Assembly (NCBI GenBank): GCA_035048485.1
Contig: CM068585.1
Coordinates: 51,041,186-51,105,185 of the forward strand
Length of the DNA: 64,000 bases
Source: Pteria penguin
Taxonomy: Eukaryota > Mollusca > Bivalvia > Pterioida > Pteriidae
Direction of reading: 5' to 3'
Shown one piece after another: positions 36,200 to 47,130 of the stretch. Position 1 is the first letter of the stretch. Every line of letters starts with the position of its first letter. Both the position numbers and the translations under genes were made by a program. A model generated the notes under the pieces. That model did no database searches. It was given only the letters and a program-made list of their open reading frames with translations, and was not told the origin of the DNA.

Positions 36200-37338
36200 C
36201 TAAGCATATCTCTTTTCTGTTTCAGTTAACGATCTAGAGTCATACGCTATTGCTCTTCCTTCGTGCAGTAACACAGAACCCAGACCATCTTTACTTGCAT
36301 CACATTCTATTTCTATTGGTTTCTTTACATCAAATAGTTTAAGAACAGGCGGATTACTGCAAGCTATTTTTAGCTTTGTGAAGCTTGACTCTTGTTCATG
36401 ATCCCATATGAATTCATTTTCGGTCTTAAGCAGCATTCTGATTGGATTGTCTATTTCACTCAAATTAGGAATGAACTTCGACAGGTATTGTACTAAGAAT
36501 CCTAAGAATCTCCTAACTCCTTCCTTATCCAAAGGTCTTGGCATATTCATGATTGCATCAATTTTGTTGGGGTCAGCCTGAAGTCTTTGGTCTGATATCA
36601 CGTGACCCATATACGGAACACTTGGTTTTCTGATTTTACATTTGTCGAAGTTAAGTTTGAGGTTGTAGCTTGTTGCTCGCTCGACTACTTGTTTGAGTAT
36701 TTTGTTATGCTCTTCAAGATTTTCAGCTGCGATGAGGATATCATCTATGATAGCAACTGCGCCTTTTATTCCAAATATCATGTGATCCATTATCTTCTGG
36801 TAGATTTCAGGGGCGGATTTGATGCCAAATGGTAAACATAACCACCTATACCTGCCTATAAGGGTGTTGAACGTTGTCATAAAAGAGGATTTTTCATCTA
36901 ATTTTTTTGAAGAAATCCTGATTTTGCATCTAGCACTGAAAAGATTTTTGCATTCAGAATATCGGATATGACCTCGTCGATCGTTTTCATGGGGTGACGT
37001 TCCCTCTTGAGAGCTTTGTTGAGCTCCGGGTCAATGCATATGCGTACCTTGTCTCCCTTCAAGCTTACTACCATGGAACTAACCCATTCGGTAGGGCGTT
37101 CTAATTTAGTAATGTAGCCATTTTGTTCCATTTCTCTTAGTTTTTCGATAGCTTTTGGTTTTAGGGCAGCAGGTAGTTTACGGACTGGGTGAATAACTCT
37201 TTGTGCTTGTGGATCGATTCTAAGGCTATATTCACCTGGTAGTATACTTGTAGTCTTTATCAGATCACGAAAGTCTCTAGTCATCTCGACTTCTGCGTTG
37301 TCATTCATGAACACAGTAGATATTTGTGTTTTTATCAA
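36200..37338 (-). pseudogene. gypsy reverse transcriptase with frameshift and start of RNase H
   Basis: RT motifs in order: KLREMEQNGYITKLERPTEW, KVRICIDPELNKALKRE, FSVLDAKSGF, CLPFGIKSAPEIYQ and the catalytic AIIDDILIA. They are followed by PYMGHVISD, VRRFLGFLVQYL and the RNase H start IECDASKDGLGSVL. One A is missing from an A run near 36900 (after AKSGF). A TAG at 36202-36200 sits where an RYAQI-type Gln is expected. Reading resumes in the same frame. Confidence 0.9.
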
Positions 37339-37356
37339 GCTGTATGAGTTGTAATG

Positions 37357-37680
37357 CTAATGCTGCATCACCGGATAATATGTTTCCTGGTCAAGGTCGA
37401 CTACCTCGAACTGTACCTCTATTGTGCGGTTTCCATAGCTTACTGGAAGTTTAACAGATCCCACAGGAATTATTTTATGATTGCTGAGTGACTTGAGTGT
37501 TTTGGTTGATTTATGCGGTTTACATGCTGGTATCGCGCTTAATTGAGACAAAGTGAGTATACTTATTTTGGCTCCTGTATCAATACTGAATCTCACTGGT
37601 GTGTTGTTGTTTACAACTGTATTAATTACCCATATGTCATGTTGAGTATGTTTACTATCAGAGCCTTGTGTGCTATTCAA
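37357..37680 (-). pseudogene. gypsy aspartic protease
   Basis: It contains the active-site motif FSIDTGAKISIL (DTGA) and a downstream VGSVKLPVSYGN segment. The frame is lost at its C-terminal end (~37375), where the next stretch (SGDAALALQL) continues in another frame. Confidence 0.8.
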
Positions 37681-37706
37681 ACAGAGAGGTTCTTCTTCAG
37701 AATCAG

Positions 37707-37879
37707 GGGGCAGGCGTGGTGTAGTGGTTAAGTGCTTGGATTGTGGCGCCGACGATCCGGGTTCGATTCCCGGATTGCGCCACTATGTTTAAGAGGTTGG
37801 TAACCTCCTGCTTCCAAGTCGCGATATAACTGAAATATTGTTGAAAGCGACGTAAAACACCAATCAACCAACCAACCAA
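37707..37879 (+). mobile_element. SINE nested in gypsy gag, 12-bp target-site duplication
   Basis: The same SINE family as 14099-14259, but with a fuller tRNA-like head (tggtgtagtggttaagtgct, then gggttcgattcccgg) and (aacc)n tail. It is bracketed by cttcagaatcag at 37695-37706 and 37880-37891. Insertion into the element shows that the SINE was active after the gypsy copy had landed. Confidence 0.92.
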
Positions 37880-37899
37880 CTTCAGAATCAGAGATCTCG

Positions 37900-38721
37900 T
37901 ATTCATCATCGACTAGTTTTACGTCATGTTTTAAGCGTTTACGACATGCGGCTGTCCAATGATCCCTTTTATGACAATAGTTGTATTCACTTCCTATTGC
38001 CGGACATTCCCAGATGTGTGACCTACATTTGTGTCTAGTCCACATCTTTGGCAATCGGATTTACTAGGTTTTGATTTGCTTGAAGTGTTTTGTACTTTCG
38101 ATTTGCTTTCTCTAAGCTTCTTATAATGTTTTGTTCTAGAGTGTTTGGATTTCTGATGCCCAACTACAATTTTTGACACAGATTCCTGCAACTCAGAATT
38201 ACGAATGAGTTTTAATTGTTTTCGTATTGTCTACCGATATCCAGAGCTTTCGCAAGTGACAAATCGTTGCCTTGGTGTAAGAGTCTCTCTTGTACTTTGA
38301 GGTGTCTAACTCCGGCAATAATAAGGATGTCATCCGAGTTGGTGTAATCACAATCCATAATCAAAAGTCTTAGATCTTTGACGAAATTATCGAATGACTC
38401 ACCATCACCTTGTTTTCTTTGTTTGACCTTGGATCTGGCAGCACTTTTGTTTTTACGAGGTCTGACGTAGGTTTCCTATTTGTCTAATATAACATCAGGC
38501 TTGTCTTCACCACTATCTGCGAATTCAAAAGTTTGGTAAACTTCACGACCCTGTTTGCCTTCCCATACGCCTAATCATCCTGCCTTATCTTTGTCTTTAG
38601 CAGCATTAAGAGAACCTTTATATACGAAACCGACGTGTTCTTTGAATCTGCAAAATTCTTTATACAAATCTGGTGCATCCCAGTCTAATAAGGGTTGTTC
38701 AAATTGTGCAGCTGTAGCCAT
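37900..38721 (-). pseudogene. gypsy gag (capsid/nucleocapsid), broken
   Basis: The ATG at 38721 opens MATAAQFEQPLLDWDAPDLY. The frame is interrupted by TGA (after KDKDKAG), TAG and TAA. Near 38060-37940 two zinc-knuckle-like stretches occur: CQRCGLDTNVGH and CHKRDHWTAAC. The second lacks the usual first Cys (YNYC instead of CxxC). The product would be the capsid protein of the element. Confidence 0.75.
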
Positions 38722-38854
38722 TTTTATTTTCGGAAATTCGGACTAACGTTGACTGACTTTATATTTGTGATATAGTTCTGACCTCTTACCAACAGAATAA
38801 CTAATTCTGTAATGTTTTAGCTGATAGAGGGTTGATCTGCAGGTTCTGCACTCA

Positions 38855-38981
38855 TCTGACACCATGTAACATCTGCTGTGTGTATTGGAACTAGTTGGGC
38901 GCACATGGGCATGGTAGACATCGATGAGATTTTCTACAACTACTTTAATGCGCATGCGTACATATTTAATGTGATAGAACA
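38855..38981 (-). promoter_or_regulatory. Gypsy primer-binding site and probable 5' LTR end
   Basis: On the minus strand gcagatgttaca is followed directly by tggtgtcaga, a TGG-starting primer-binding site (38864-38855). If the LTR begins at tgttctatcac (38981) it is only 117 bp. That outer border is a guess because no second LTR was found for comparison. Confidence 0.5.
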
Positions 38982-38989
38982 ATGCAGTA

Positions 38990-40839
38990 GTGATGAAAGA
39001 AAGATAACTCTATTATATGATACAATACATTACGACATATTTCTTATGACATAAAATTCTTTCCTGCCAATATAAGAGGCATATCCTTTTCGTGGTTGTA
39101 CATTTATCACACTACACTTTAGATCGGTAAACGCCTCCCTTTTTCATTCCAATTCGCTTTCATTCGCCCCTAATGTGTAAGTTCTATGAGTCTCATACTT
39201 TACAAAAATAACATTTTTCACTATGCACATACTGTGTAGGATCGTGAACAGAATGTTGTGTATAAATGTTAAGATCTCGTCTTCCGTCTATACTATTTCC
39301 TGTTTGTATGTTACTTATTCGAACACCCCAAAAGATATATCAACAAACGTACGAGTAAACGGATGTGTGTTTGTTTACATTTTTAAGTATACATGTATAA
39401 ATAATACCATGCTTTCCAATGTGTGGAGTATGGGAATTTGGCACTTGCAATTGTAGGGAAATGATAGTTTTACCTGAATATCTAATGTTTTCCAACTATC
39501 TGTATCTTATTTACCATTTTACATTTGCATGGAGACGATGGATCCGTTACAAGTACAACTGAACACATGATACTATTTCTACATTATGATATATTTCATA
39601 CCTGGTCATATTACAATACCTAAATAACTAATACATGTAATGTAATTTGTTCCTCCAACTTTATAATTTGTTTATTTACGTTACGCACGGTTGGGTGGGT
39701 GGCATTTTATGTGGCAAAATGTACACATTACAGTATCATGTGATCTATTGTTAAAAAACTAATTAAAACGTATATAATTACATGTTTTTCTGTTTGCGAC
39801 GCCATGTTGCCTTTGTCGTGTCTTCGATCAAATGTCACGGTTGCATGACTCCATCTGTTTCTTTTATACCGTGGACGAGAGCTGTGTTTCAGTATTTGGG
39901 TCAGACGTACATTGAATATTCATAGAACGTAACTTAGGTCAACTTCGCTCCGGTAAAAAAACCAAAAAATCTTCGAATCACCTCTGATTTTGTGGTGAGA
40001 GGCCAGCTTTAAGCTAAACACAAAATCAGATTGTTCACTGAAGCGAGAAATCGAAGGAAAAGATAACCAAATTTTGTGTCTGCCGGGAAGTTGTTATCCA
40101 TAACAGTATATTAGAGATCAAGCAAATCACCGTAAGAATGGACAGAACTCACCAATTCATAGACCGGACGTGCTTCTTAATCCGGACAAAATGTATCCTA
40201 TGTAGCATTTCATTTTGTTTTAATGTTATAAAGGCATAATCATACATTCCTTATTCTTCAATAGTACAACGCAGAAACTGAGGCTTAGGATAAATTTTCA
40301 AAATATTGCAGCTATCATGTATGTTTCTTCAACTTGAACGAAATTAAAATTGAAATGTGAGCCCAGATTCAAGAATTCCATATGCAGATTTAAGTGTTAA
40401 CTAGAATGGAATATTGGAAGAAATTCAACGTAAGATGGAATGCCAATGTCAGTAAATGAGTTAAGCGGATATTTGGCCACGCTAAAGTCGTTTACTTTGA
40501 TTAATAGTGCATGTAACGAAGCTCTATATTTACTTACTAAGTCTATATAGTTCAATGGGTGAGGTATTCGGCTTTTCAACATGAACATTTATATTGGAAA
40601 CTATATGGAAGCTAACAGTTTCAAAGGCATGCTGCCAACCAAATTGAAACATGTAAAACATCTTTTATGGAACGGGCATTTAATTCCGGTAGTCATTTGG
40701 GAGATAAATATTCTGTCAGCCAAAATCATAAAAGTAAATAGTATATGCCCTTCTGGACAGGATATGAATAGTTTGAATACCATGAGTAGTGAATCTGAAG
40801 AAAAGAGATAATAAAACTACTGACCCAAGTTTATTCGAG
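38990..40839. other. No gene recognised
   Basis: Intergenic AT-rich DNA. The open frames at 39223 and 40581 lack motifs. Confidence 0.5.
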
Positions 40840-41466
40840 TAACTTGTTATTTGATTAGCAAGCGTGTTATCAAAGAGTACATTTTGTGTCAGCATATCAG
40901 AAATCTTGGCAGTCATCTTCGTTGTTTGATGATCGGATCAAAACATAAACTTAGTAGAGGACTTTAAGTACTTACATGTACTTACTATAAGATTCAGTGA
41001 AGTTCACTGCACAGTTGCGAGGGACCTTCAAATGTATCAGCACATCCTAGACGTTGTCATTCATCGTGATCTTAATATACAATACAAGGGAAAATGCGTT
41101 AGCTAATCAGCGCTTCGGGCGGCCATCTTCGTCTAGTAATCTGGTCGACATACACATAGACATAATGTACTTGTAAGTTTTGGTAAAATTAAATGCACCG
41201 CTTGTGGAAATGCCAAAATCGTTTCAATCAAACAGAAATTGACGTTATCAAGGATCTGGTCGAAAAACACATGATTGGTTAAAAGACCTTGATAACAGTC
41301 TTTCTGTTAAGGTTGGTGTAATTCAATTCAGTAAATGCAGAGGAGGAGTGGAATATGTGTTAACTACTAAGGGGCCGTCGTGGCCATATTCTTTTGACGA
41401 TTTTTGAAAAAAAAAAACCCGCAAACTTGGTAGAGGACATAAAGATTCGTGAAATTCTATTCAGCG

Positions 41467-41500
<34 letters not shown>

Positions 41501-41700
41501 TGTAAGCCAATCAGAGCCATTGGCGACCATTTTCTTTGACGGATAAATTATATAAACAGATCTAGCTGAAACCTCAAACTTGCTAGAGCGCATCGTGTAA
41601 TGGCATCCTGAAAGGTTTTGTGAAATTGTACATGTATGTAGCTGTTGCTTTGGAGAAGTCGAATATCTGCTAATCTGATCACTTCTGGCCATCTTGGTAT
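40840..41700. repeat. Degenerate repeat units with '(a/g)gccat(t/c)tt..gacg' and 'cttggtagagga' motifs
   Basis: Variants recur near 40905-40970 (gcagtcatcttcg; cttagtagaggactttaagt), 41120 (gcggccatcttcg), 41383-41450 (gtggccatattcttttgacg; cttggtagaggacataaag), 41528-41600 (gcgaccattttctttgacgg; cttgctagagcgc) and 41690. Units are spaced unevenly, roughly 130-280 bp. A29 lies at 41469-41497. Confidence 0.55.
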
Positions 41701-43557
41701 TTAAAACATGTATGTGTGTGTGCATATATATAATTCTTGACGCTTTGCCTCCAGGCTGATGAATATTATAACTTGCTGGCTTCCTTCAATCACTAATCCT
41801 GATTTTACAGGTATGATATGTTTCAAATACAAATATTGGTATCTTATAATAATAAAGTATTAGTAAAATCCGCGCCCATTAAAGCTAAGGGCAAAAAGTA
41901 GGTTAATGTGTCCGCTTTCTTTTTATTAGTTTTAACGTTTCATGTAGTAAAATTCTATAAAACAACAGACTTTGTTAGCTTACATAATATAAAATCATCT
42001 CTGATTACTATGTGCATATTGCCTGACGTATGTATTTACCATTGACACAGTGTGTGGAATGTGAGATAAATAAATAATAATTATTATAATTATCAAATTT
42101 GCATAGCGACAAACTGATGAAATTAACAAACATTGATATTTATATAATTATGAAAATACTGACTTACTTCCCTAGCCCCTCTCTCCTTGTTTTATTTATC
42201 GATAAAATAACATCAAACGGAAAAAGAATCTTGATAGTAGATTCCATCAATGAAATTGTATCCTTATGAGGAGAAGACAAAAGAAATACTATTGAAGTAA
42301 ATTGCAAACAGATTTACCATGTATAATGTCCTGTCATGGACTCCTCAAAACACCTCTTTTGTAATCTCATAAATAAGCAATGAAACAAATAGAAAATGAA
42401 TTATTTTTATCAGATATTCTAGAACTTCTTAATCTGATGCAAACCTGTCAAAACTGTTGTCAAAAATTACTTAGAACATTACAGTGCCATAATTGGCATT
42501 TCCGAAAATAAAGAGACTGCTTTCGACTTCTGCTTTATTCACGGTAATGCATTATGCGGTCTGATATTGTTATCTGGAATCTTTAACATTGCCTGTTCCT
42601 AAATAGCTGTCGTCTAATTTCTGCCCACCGCTATATCATCTGCAACTTTTCACCGTCTTTTACAGAAATGGGTGTTTTGTGTCCATGCTATATTTCCATA
42701 GACGATGAGGTGATAGTCTTAAATAAAAAAAAACACACTATCACTGTGTTGAACGCGTGTCAGACATGCTTTCAAAAGATTGAAAAATTGCGTGTAGAAT
42801 TAAATCTATTTTGACATTTCAGTAATGGATACTTAACGAACTTTAACGACTGCTCGTTGATCTTCCGGAGCGACTGTCCAATTTTCTCACATACAAGACG
42901 GCCAGTTCGAAAGGCTTTCATCAAATATTTCGTTCCCGTCTCCGTCTTACATAAATCTAACCTTTATCCGTGTTGGAGTGTATGTGTGTTTGTGTAATAT
43001 GAAATGTGTATGTACTGCATAAGTGCGACAACTCTTATTGGATGGATACCTCCGTTGCATATATGTAAGGCAATGTTGTTAATCTGCGCTTTCTACTTAG
43101 GCGAGAAGTGTATCAAAGTTGGTACTATTTTGGATTCATTTCTGGTCACACAGAAACACGCTGTGGGTCTTCTGCAAGATCAAGCATCTGCGGCATAAGA
43201 AAACAATATTACTTCTATTCCAGTATTACTGCCGGTATGCATTTTGAACGGTTACATACTGGTTGGTATTAGGTATGGCACATTTCCACGCTCTATGCGT
43301 TCAAACCTAGTCAGATAAACATTGACTTTTTCTTTATACTTTAACCATGTCATATTTTAAAAGAAGAAAACAATAAATCAATATCATGTAAAGAATGTCT
43401 CATCACTCCTTTTCGCATAGTCACAACATAACTCAAAATTAATAAATAAACAAAAATGAAATATTATTTCCTCGTTTACACTTTAATACTTGTTATATTC
43501 CTCTTCGATTGCTTCGTATCAACAATTATGTCACTTTAAACAAAAGTGTTCAACAAG
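41701..43557. other. No gene recognised
   Basis: AT-rich DNA upstream of paralogue B. The open frame at 43004-43198 has no support. Confidence 0.45.
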
Positions 43558-43586
43558 GATATCCGCTTGCATGAGGAAGTGCAGGA
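43558..43586 (+). promoter_or_regulatory. Upstream block shared with paralogue A
   Basis: gatatccgcttgcatgagg plus aagtgcag, matching the block upstream of paralogue A (10032-10005). It lies in 5'UTR or promoter, ~60 bp from the ATG. Confidence 0.4.
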
Positions 43587-43644
43587 TTTCATTTCATATA
43601 GAATTACGCGGGGCGCAGTGTTCATTAAGATAACTTCGGAAAAA

Positions 43645-43888
43645 ATGTGCATTTGCATGTTGATAATGATAATCTTCACTTATCTGACCCGCTACAAGCG
43701 TTCTTTGGGTATTTATATAATTATGCTTCGTCAAAACCCCCATGCATTGCCATGCCAAAAAGATGAAATTTCATGGAAGAAACAAGAGTCTGTGTTCTCA
43801 TGTGAATCACTAACATATCATTGTGGAATTTCAGTAAATGGAGACGAGATTGAGTTTTGTGCTTTACCGATATTTCTAGAGAAAGGAT
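43645..43888 (+). CDS. Paralogue B exon 1
   Basis: Start chosen at ATG 43645 because it gives a hydrophobic N-terminus. The conserved part begins [14 protein letters not shown] and ends FLEKG plus one base at donor gtaagt. The N-terminal ~35 residues do not match paralogue A, and the basic LTRYKR following the hydrophobic run is unusual for a cleaved signal peptide. Confidence 0.62.
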
Positions 43889-46800
43889 GTAAGTGCATTT
43901 TATTATTCATCTTTTTATCAAAAGTTAATGACGTATAAATTATGCAATTAAGAATGTGGGTTTTTTTTTAGTATTTTGTGCTTGTGATTCTTATTTAATT
44001 CCATTTTACAATGCTTTTTACAACTTTTTATTTCTTAATTTTCGTTATTTCACCTTTTCATATGCCTAAACAGAATATTTAGACCTGATTAGGAAGTATG
44101 AAGAAGTGTAAAAGAAACCTATCTCCAGATTGAAATATGATTAAAATTCTATAAATGCATATTGTTGCAGACTTTACAAGCATATTTATAAGAAAGGGGC
44201 TTTGAGCTATTTTTCACCATGGTTTCTCAATTATATAAATATTCTTCGCTGTCTTCAACAATTTGATATTGGTTTGTATTTAAATACCAATAACTAAACA
44301 ACCCAAATTTCAAGATTTGTTCGAATGTTTCAATCATATGCACAACCCTTTAATAGAAATAGTTCTTATTATGGGCAAAAATATAATTTTTACATTGAAA
44401 TCGACGTCCGTCGGAGTATTCTCGTGCCTATCTGTCAGCAAAGTGATCGTGATAAAATATCATTTTTAAACTCAAGTTGTCAAATGCATTATATATTATC
44501 TATAATACCTGTTTACATTATAGTTATTTCTAAAGGCCAAAACTACATAACGGAGGCTCTGCATTGTTTGCCAAGCTTCTTTACTACAGGCGTCTTAAGG
44601 CATATCAATTTCAAGTTGATTTAAAAGATTATCTATCATTTTTGAAATGGGATATGCTTTCTTTCATGACTATATACCTTTTTACTGCATATAGCAATTT
44701 GTAAAACTGATAAATGATAATAATCATAATCATTATCATAATAATTATACTAATGATAATTATGATGATGTACATCATCATTTAAAATAATTACCTTGCA
44801 TCACCATAGACATTTTCTCGTTGTTGTGAACGTACTATTTAATTTATTGATTGATCATTTCTTTATGTCACTCTTACGTACAAGTTTCCCCATCTGCTTT
44901 ATTGCATTGCATACAAATGTATTTCTTTGCAACGGATCCATCCAAAGCATTCAGCGCCTTTTGCGAAGCGGCCATACCTTGACATCGACAACAAGGACAG
45001 TGATACACGCCCAATGCGGGAGGCGAAACAAACTGCTTAATCATAGTGGTCCATTCCGGGAATCGAGCCCGGTTATCCACTACTACACCAGGTCTGCCCC
45101 TAGCCAAACATGCCAATACAGACAATAGACATTGTTAAATTAACATTCCGTCTAAACACATCACTTCCGCATTAACAGGTGTGAAAGACCATATAATTAA
45201 ATATTGTAATTTTGTTTTTGAAAAATAAATTAACTTAATTTCAAAAATTATCAAGCGAGTGAAGTTTAGAGCATTTCATTTTTCACCTTTTGCACTTGTT
45301 TACCTCCCGAGTTAATGAAAGAAAAATTGATGTCTCTAATACGCTGGTATTTCTGCAGAGAGTCTGAAAGATATAGAGCCACTGGTTAAGCTCAACAATG
45401 ATCAAGGTCGGTTTTATAGATATACTATAATTTAATATATATTATAACGTAGTGTTAATATCTTAATTTGCCAGTGTAATCATTGTTTCTATTTCAATGA
45501 TATGTAATGAATGCACATTAGAATTTCACGGACTACATGTGCAACTACAGATATAAAATAAATGGAAAACATATCTCTGGTATGACTAGTAAAACTGATC
45601 ATTCAAATTCTTTATTTATCATTAAAATCCACTTGTTAAAATTATTCCAAAAAACCTGTCAATTTCAGTGTTGTAATCTTTGATTACACCAGATTTTCTT
45701 TTTATTTTTCTTTTTTTTTTTTTTTTTTTTTGGGGGGGGGGGGGGGGGGTTTAATTTGCCTGACGAATCACTTTTAGTCAGGCTCTGTCCTCGTCTCCAG
45801 AAAATTGCAGCTTGGATTATTTTCGTGGACATCACCAACCAAGGGGTTTTTTTTGGTAACCTGTATTTACAAATATTTTCATTTGCGTTATGTCATTTGT
45901 ATGGTTCGACTTTTTATATTGTGTTGTCGTGAAAATTTAAATGTACTAATTATAGGTGTGCAATGGAAGTATTCCTTTTGTCATTCAAGCATACTCCGTA
46001 ACTCCTTACTTACTGTTTTACACTATTCTGGTCTTGCAATGCCGGACTGGAAGTATTAAATAACGATCTTGTATTAATAGCAAAAAAAGGCCTTCTTATT
46101 TTTAGTTGCCCTGTAGTAGAACTAGGAATATATACAAATACTACTTTATTCAAGAGGTGATGCTCATCAGTTTTCGATACTGTAAAACTCTTTGATTCTC
46201 AGAATTTCTTTAATGTTAAACACATAAAACAGGTTGATGGTTCTAGGTTTTACACAATTTTCCCTCGGGAGAAATAGGTCATATTGATATTAATAATGAA
46301 GTAGAGTTCTGTCAAATGTAGTATGGTACGTTTAGTTATCGAGACACAGATTTTGTAACTAAAATGTCAATGACTCCATGTTACCCTGATATGTGTTATT
46401 CCGTGAATCAGATTTCCAATACAATCGACACCACTTGATCCACATCTTTTCTTTTATTTGTACGAGGCTCAATATGTGTTCATATGGTTGAATTAAAACT
46501 AACTGGTAGACACCTTTCATTAAAAACTGATAATGTACAATGTATTCTCTAAGTGATGATAAGAAATGAAACATTCTTTGAAACATATGAACGCTCGATA
46601 ATGAATATTGTGTCTTTGAATACAATCCCTCTGCTTCGTACTTGGATCTTCTACTGAATAATGATAGAAACAGCAAACCCAGTATTTTCCTGTTTTGTGT
46701 GACAAACATGACATATTCAATTTTCCTATTGTCAACTTTCCTCAAACTTGTAGAAATGTTCCCATATCATTTAAATTTCTTTGTGTTTATGGTCTTGCGG

Positions 46801-46983
46801 CGAAACTGACTGGTTAAAAACATTTGGGTGATTTCTGCATCAACAACATTTTAGTGCAGATATCTCACGATTGCCGGAACTAGTTTTCTATGGAATGCGA
46901 AACCCCGTTCTTTTTATAGAACAAATAGTTTCCGTGTTGTTTTAAAATCGATTACATAACATTATATATCTAGATCTATTTTG

Positions 46984-47017
<34 letters not shown>

Positions 47018-47040
47018 TTCTCTACCATTATTCAATAAAG

Positions 47041-47130
<90 letters not shown>

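Larger units (their letters stand above)
34631..38865 (-). mobile_element. Ty3/gypsy retrotransposon, degenerate
   Basis: Reading on the minus strand: LTR end, primer-binding site, gag, protease, RT, RNase H and integrase in the order typical of Ty3/gypsy. All coding parts have frameshifts or stops. The presumed 5' LTR lies just above 38865. No matching 3' LTR or clear polypurine tract was found near 34400-34630, so the 3' end is probably truncated or diverged. No chromodomain is seen after the integrase. Confidence 0.93.

Noticed and set aside
36602..36835. Plus-strand open frames over the gypsy pol and gag (also 34697, 37543, 38555)
   Set aside because: They are shadows of the minus-strand element genes.
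37703..38054. Minus-strand open frames continuing gag into SINE sequence
   Set aside because: The frame crosses a SINE insertion. The residues over 37707-37879 are not gag.
45356..45409. Cassette exon in intron 1 of paralogue B
   Set aside because: Acceptor and donor look reasonable and phase is 1-1, but joining it to exon 1 creates TAG at the junction.
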